From NCBI GenBank assembly GCA_950054155.1, contig CATLOT010000012.1, positions 28,275 through 92,274 of the forward strand: a DNA stretch of 64,000 nucleotides, in the 5' to 3' direction. Positions 60,495 to 64,000 of the stretch are shown piece after piece. Below the pieces are notes generated by a model. The model saw nothing but the letters and a program-made list of their open reading frames with translations, made no database searches and was not told where the DNA came from. A program made the position numbers and the translations under genes. This DNA comes from an uncultured Bacteriovoracaceae bacterium. Its GTDB lineage: Bacteria; Bdellovibrionota; Bacteriovoracia; Bacteriovoracales; Bacteriovoracaceae. Position 1 is the stretch's first letter; the number at the start of each line of letters is the position of its first letter.

Positions 60495-60749
60495 ATGGCT
60501 AAGAAAAAAGCTACAAAAAAGAAGGCAACTAAAAAAGCAGCACCAAGAAAATCAGCAAAGAGAGAAGTTCTCGTAGTTGGTTCTAAGACAAAAGCTGCTC
60601 TTAAGGGTTCTGGAAAAAACACTTTTAACGTTTCTTCTGACGCTCTTGATGCACTTAACGAGCTTATGTATCAAGCTGTTGAGCAAGCACAAAAAAGATG
60701 TGCAGCTAACGGACGTAAGACTATCCGTCCTTACGACATCCTTGCTTAA
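60495..60749 (+). CDS. bacterial histone with lysine-rich N-terminal tail
   Basis: The start ATG at 60495 follows GGAGGA closely; upstream in-frame codons are excluded by this. Residues 1-22 are a tail with eleven Lys and two Arg (AKKKATKKKATKKAAPRK). Residues 23-82 are a histone fold: helix 1 REVLVVGSKTKAALKGSG, long central helix SSDALDALNELMYQAVEQAQKRCAANG and RKTIRPYDIL at the end, with the RKT DNA-contact loop. It resembles Bdellovibrio histones but with a eukaryote-like tail. Predicted function: compact and coat DNA. A strong terminator follows. Confidence 0.88.
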   Translation: MAKKKATKKKATKKAAPRKSAKREVLVVGSKTKAALKGSGKNTFNVSSDALDALNELMYQAVEQAQKRCAANGRKTIRPYDILA

Positions 60750-60775
60750 TTAGCTCTTAAAAAAGTTAATAAGAG

Positions 60776-60804
60776 AAAGCCGACTTCTAGAGTCGGCTTT
60801 TTTT
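60776..60804 (+). terminator. rho-independent terminator of histone gene
   Basis: A 10-bp stem (AAAGCCGACT with AGTCGGCTTT), 5-base loop and T7 tract, 27 bases after the histone stop. It makes the histone gene a single-gene transcript. Confidence 0.9.
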
Positions 60805-60855
60805 ATTTCTTTGAATCAATAAAAGTATTACTTTTAGAGGGTCTGGGTATTACCG

Positions 60856-61536
60856 CTACCTTTTATAGTAATAACCACCATAAGAGCCATTTACACAATA
60901 GGGAACAGAAGTGTGCATATGGTTTTGATGATTCTTGTCTTCCCAACCAATACTTCCCGTGCGCTGTAAGCTTCCCGCGTAAACTGGACATCCATTATAG
61001 GTTACTACCGTTTGGCCCCAGCAATTACGAAAGGCTTCGTAGAAGCTTCGATACTTCTTGTCATTAAACTTCAACGTATGCTCTTCTCCATTATACAGGG
61101 TTACCTTAAAGGCCCTGATATCAATGGCACGATTTTCCGCATGCATACTTCGTGGTGAGTGCCTTCTGTCTCCAAGGATGCCATCGTGGATGATATGGAG
61201 CTGATCAAGTTCACCCATATTGATCTCATCGAGACCCTCTTGAACACATTGAGACATGTGATCATCCATAAAGCTTTTTAAAATATCCGAAATACCTCTT
61301 CTATTTGCACAATTATAGCCAGAGTAGTTTCCTGTGATTACGTCTGTGCATTCTCTCCAGCTTGTCTGCGGGAAACGAAAGTTAAGGATATCAAAGTCGC
61401 CCTTTCTCCTTGCTTCCTCATAAAACCTAGCTTCTTCTTCCGGTGTAAAAACATGAGCGTGCTGATGCTCCTCATCCGCAGAAATGAGGTGTGATGACAG
61501 CACTAAGCTCAAGAAAATAAGTATTTTCTTTTTCAT
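60856..61536 (-). CDS. secreted zinc peptidase-like protein (M15/extensin-like)
   Basis: Signal peptide (residues 1-20), then a domain with the zinc-ligand pattern of M15/Hedgehog-type DD-peptidases: H132-x6-D139 (MHAENRAIDIRAF) and the late HMH at 206-208. A further Cys-containing N-terminal part (C63, C76) and C172/C183 could form disulfides. The fold typically cuts D-Ala-D-Ala or peptidoglycan cross-links. It is monocistronic and divergent from the MoxR gene. Confidence 0.75.
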   Translation of the reverse strand: MKKKILIFLSLVLSSHLISADEEHQHAHVFTPEEEARFYEEARRKGDFDILNFRFPQTSWRECTDVITGNYSGYNCANRRGISDILKSFMDDHMSQCVQEGLDEINMGELDQLHIIHDGILGDRRHSPRSMHAENRAIDIRAFKVTLYNGEEHTLKFNDKKYRSFYEAFRNCWGQTVVTYNGCPVYAGSLQRTGSIGWEDKNHQNHMHTSVPYCVNGSYGGYYYKR

Positions 61537-61708
61537 AGTGAATCCTTGTTAAAAATTTCGTTGCATTTAGTTCTTCGGTAAAAGGAATCAAACTTGAGAC
61601 ATATGAAGATCTCTAAACACTTAGGTGGAAAATTCTTCACTATGGGCAAAACAAGTATGCGCGACTCCTATAATAAGGAGGTAAAGTAAATGTTTTGATA
61701 GGATTTTC

Positions 61709-62650
61709 ATGAAAGAAGAAAGTGCTCTTTTAAAAAGGGTTATTAAGGAAGCTTCGAAGGTTATCCTTGGGAAGGAGAAGCAGGTCGAGCTTATCCTTGC
61801 CACTTGGTTAGCTCAAGGCCATGTCCTCTTAGAAGATGTTCCAGGTACGGGTAAGACAGTTCTCGCTCGAACTCTTAGTGGACTTATAAAAGCACCTATG
61901 GGGAGGATTCAATTTACTCCCGATCTCCTCCCTGGGGATATAACTGGAACAAGTATCTATGATCAAAGTAATCATCAGTTTAAGTTTGAGAAAGGTCCTC
62001 TTTTTTGTACCTTTCTTTTAGCTGATGAAATCAATCGGGCAACTCCGAGAACTCAGTCAGCCCTCTTAGAGGCAATGGGGGAGAAGCAGGTTACTGTTGA
62101 TAAGGAAACATTTCAGCTTGATCGCTTATTCTTTGTTGTGGCGACTCAAAACCCGGTAGAGCATCATGGTACATTCCCTTTGCCTGAGGCACAGTTAGAT
62201 CGCTTTGCAGTGAAGTTAAGCCTTGGTTTCTTGAGTCCAAAAAGTGAGATCCAGATGGCAAAGGATCGCCTCAATGGTAATCCCTTAGATGACATTAAGC
62301 CTGTGATTGATAGAGAAACTTTTTTACAACTTCGCCAAAGACTAAAGAAAATAAATGTGCATGATAAGGTTTTTGAGTATGTCGCCAATATAATTGAGAG
62401 AACTCGAAGAGCAAAAGACTTAGAGAGTGGCTGTAGCCCAAGAGCGACTTTGACCTTACTTAATATTGCGCGGGCAATGAGTCTCATTAATGGTGAAGAT
62501 TTTGTAAGGCCAAAGTATGTCTATGAATTGGTTCCTTTAGTCCTTGGCCATCGTCTTATGCTCACTGCTGAAGCGAAGTTTAAAGGAGTAACTTCCGAGA
62601 GCTTTCTTGAGGGACTATTAAAGACAGTACCACCTCCTCATGATGCTTGA
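61709..62650 (+). CDS. MoxR-family AAA+ ATPase
   Basis: Walker A EDVPGTGKTVLARTLSGLIK, Walker B LLADEINRATPRTQSALLEAMGEKQV and sensor I FVVATQNPVEHHGTFPLPEAQLDRF are all intact; the length of 313 fits. MoxR proteins act as chaperones that assemble or activate partner complexes, usually with DUF58 and von Willebrand proteins. The stop codon overlaps the DUF58 start (TGATG), as normal for this operon type. A TATAAT at 61669 lies upstream of the start. Confidence 0.93.
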   Translation: MKEESALLKRVIKEASKVILGKEKQVELILATWLAQGHVLLEDVPGTGKTVLARTLSGLIKAPMGRIQFTPDLLPGDITGTSIYDQSNHQFKFEKGPLFCTFLLADEINRATPRTQSALLEAMGEKQVTVDKETFQLDRLFFVVATQNPVEHHGTFPLPEAQLDRFAVKLSLGFLSPKSEIQMAKDRLNGNPLDDIKPVIDRETFLQLRQRLKKINVHDKVFEYVANIIERTRRAKDLESGCSPRATLTLLNIARAMSLINGEDFVRPKYVYELVPLVLGHRLMLTAEAKFKGVTSESFLEGLLKTVPPPHDA

Positions 62651-63894
62651 TGAAAATGCCAAAGAAATGGAGCATTCTTTATAGTCTTCTCATTTGTTTG
62701 TGTGCCTTTTTGAGGCAAAAGGCACTTTTCCTTATCCTGTGCGCAGGTGCTGGATACTACCTCTATTTCTTTAATTCCCTCAAAAGACAGGTGAGATCAC
62801 TTCGTGTGAGAAGGCGTGCTCCTAAGCAAGGACAAGAGAAGGATTCTATCGTTGTGACCTACGAAATTTCGAATTTTAGTCCTTTTGTAATCTTTGACCT
62901 AGTCCTCAAAGATAGCTTTTCAGGCTCTGAGAAATTTCAAATTGAAAGAGAAATTAAAATTAAAGCTCATCAAAGAATTAAGGTTAGTGAAGAGTTTGTT
63001 CTCAATGCAGGAATGGGGGAGAAGGTCTTTTCTGGCTTGAGTGTACAATTGAGTGATCCTTTAGGATTTCTGAGTGAAGAAAAGGTCTTTGATCATGAGC
63101 ATCTTTTTGAAGTCTATCCTCTTATTGAAGGCCCTTCGCGAATCAACGCCACAACTAATTCTTACTCCTATCACTTTGGAGAGATTGATATAAGCAAAAA
63201 AGGTGAGAGTACAAATTTCATGGGAGTAAGAGAGTACAGACCAGGAGACGCTATTAAGAAGATGAATTGGCGTCAAACCTTTAAGCATCAACGGGCGATT
63301 GTTAATGTTTATGAAAAAAATGTGAATAAGACTTTCACTCTTATTCTCAATTGTGATGCTCGTCTTCACTCTGGTGAAGGGGCTCAGAGTACATTTGAGT
63401 ATCTTAAAGATGAACTTTTAAGCTTAGCCTGTGATCACATTAATAATGGTAATCAAATTAAAATAGTAACGAACACAAAAAAGACACCTCTGGGCTCGGG
63501 AGCTGGTTTTATTAAAGAGCTTGAAAAGTTTGTTTACTCACTTGATTTGATAAAAGAGGAATCACCTCAGTACCTTGTTAGGCGCCAAGCAACATCCCTT
63601 GAGACCCTTAGTGAAAAAGAAGACTCCTTCATTTATTTTACACCAATTCTTCCTGGACCGCTTTATACCACTAATATGGAAGACCTTGTTGGTTTACGAA
63701 AGCAGGGGCGTGAGGTTCATGTGGTATGGGTTAATGCATTTCCCTTCCTTAATCAAACCTTTCCCTTTGGTGGCCAATTCTCTGTATCGGTACAGCTAGA
63801 ACATACACAAAAGCTCGAGGAAGAATGGAGAAGAATTTGTTTTATCAATCAGATTGAACATCTTTCCTATGAATTAGGAGAGAAAAGTGATTAA
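62650..63894 (+). CDS. DUF58-domain protein
   Basis: The ATG at 62650 overlaps the MoxR stop. N-terminal membrane segments (about residues 10-40) precede a beta-sandwich part and the DUF58 block GDAIKKMNWRQTFKHQRAIVNVYEK at about residues 195-220, then a vWA-like C-terminal part. These proteins work with MoxR ATPases in envelope or respiratory complex assembly. The next gene's GTG start overlaps the stop by 8 bp. Confidence 0.88.
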   Translation: MKMPKKWSILYSLLICLCAFLRQKALFLILCAGAGYYLYFFNSLKRQVRSLRVRRRAPKQGQEKDSIVVTYEISNFSPFVIFDLVLKDSFSGSEKFQIEREIKIKAHQRIKVSEEFVLNAGMGEKVFSGLSVQLSDPLGFLSEEKVFDHEHLFEVYPLIEGPSRINATTNSYSYHFGEIDISKKGESTNFMGVREYRPGDAIKKMNWRQTFKHQRAIVNVYEKNVNKTFTLILNCDARLHSGEGAQSTFEYLKDELLSLACDHINNGNQIKIVTNTKKTPLGSGAGFIKELEKFVYSLDLIKEESPQYLVRRQATSLETLSEKEDSFIYFTPILPGPLYTTNMEDLVGLRKQGREVHVVWVNAFPFLNQTFPFGGQFSVSVQLEHTQKLEEEWRRICFINQIEHLSYELGEKSD

Positions 63895-64000
63895 GCTAAA
63901 TAGTGTTCATAATCCACTCTTAAGATTGGCGACCATTATGTGTATGGGTTTCATCGCATGTTTGTTCTTAGGGAGTCGCTTAACGATGATAAGTGGAGTT
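63887..64000 (+). CDS. membrane protein, 3' end cut off by window
   Basis: GTG 63887 with GGAG upstream overlaps the DUF58 stop by 8 bp and is open to the end of the window (38 codons). The visible part has one hydrophobic segment (LRLATIMCMGFIACLFLG). In MoxR-DUF58 operons the third gene is often a membrane transglutaminase-like (TgpA-type) protein; that is a guess here. Confidence 0.6.
   Translation, partial: MIKLNSVHNPLLRLATIMCMGFIACLFLGSRLTMISGV

Noticed and set aside
61641..61694. 15-codon and 2-codon ORFs before moxR, as a leader peptide
   Set aside because: No codon bias or attenuator structure is visible; likely chance.

Overview
The window looks like an AT-rich chromosome segment from a Bdellovibrionota-type bacterium, most likely the Bacteriovoracales (Bacteriovorax/Halobacteriovorax/Peredibacter side). 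The clues are two histone-fold proteins, a TIGR02147-type regulator, many short secreted or lipoprotein genes of unknown function, two-membrane (Gram-negative) cell envelope genes and a FliL protein. No rRNA, certain tRNA or CRISPR array was found. The taxonomic call is inference from gene content, not from a marker gene.

Layout. 1-9.6 kb: 3' end of a Fic gene, a membrane histidine kinase, a lysophospholipase-like hydrolase, a three-gene envelope operon (lipoprotein, metallo-beta-lactamase-fold hydrolase, lipoprotein) and a TonB-dependent receptor. 9.6-13.4 kb: minus-strand envelope operon (SGNH hydrolase, GT2 glycosyltransferase, multi-spanning membrane protein, small ORFs, one frameshifted). 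13.5-16.9 kb: a zinc-finger/histone-fold fusion gene beside purT. 16.9-25.6 kb: a polysaccharide or sugar-modification region (methyltransferase, three GT4-type glycosyltransferases, zinc dehydrogenase, DegT aminotransferase) with a Na+/solute symporter and an orphan kinase ATPase domain. 25.5-28.8 kb: small genes, a fadD remnant and a divergent AraC/YqhD pair. 28.8-34.9 kb: a MarR-TolC-adaptor-RND-TetR efflux operon whose adaptor and pump are both unusual. 35-41 kb: an NhaC-like antiporter, a dead and an intact tyrosine recombinase, and an EndoU-type toxin with a probable immunity gene. 41-44.4 kb: secreted proteins, a regulator and NagZ. 44.5-50 kb: a sterol-desaturase-family hydroxylase, a di-heme peroxidase, imelysin and a DUF1111 di-heme protein, tied together by three copies of one palindrome and a candidate small RNA. 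50-56 kb: GPx, a DDAH-family enzyme, FliL, an LRR protein and unknown secreted proteins. 56.2-60.1 kb: a replication and partition module (Rep, about 17 iteron-like sites, a possible partition partner, ParA and a 17-unit 15-bp array). 60.5 kb: a lysine-tailed histone. 61.7 kb to the end: the MoxR/DUF58/membrane-protein trio.

How it fits together. The Rep-iteron-ParA block is a complete plasmid-type maintenance module, so the window is either a plasmid or secondary chromosome, or a chromosome that uses or has captured such an origin. The histone gene lies next to this module. The integrase/toxin/immunity block is the clearest mobile or accessory region. The palindrome-linked heme/imelysin block looks like a metal-responsive regulon.

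Most interesting points: the zinc-finger-histone fusion, the phased 15-bp array before parA, iterons continuing into a coding gene, the EndoU toxin/immunity pair, the shared GTTTGA-N4-TCAAAC operator that overlaps a small-RNA promoter, an RND pump without the usual proton-relay residues paired with an adaptor lacking its hairpin, and a likely ATT or ATA start codon for the DUF1111 gene.
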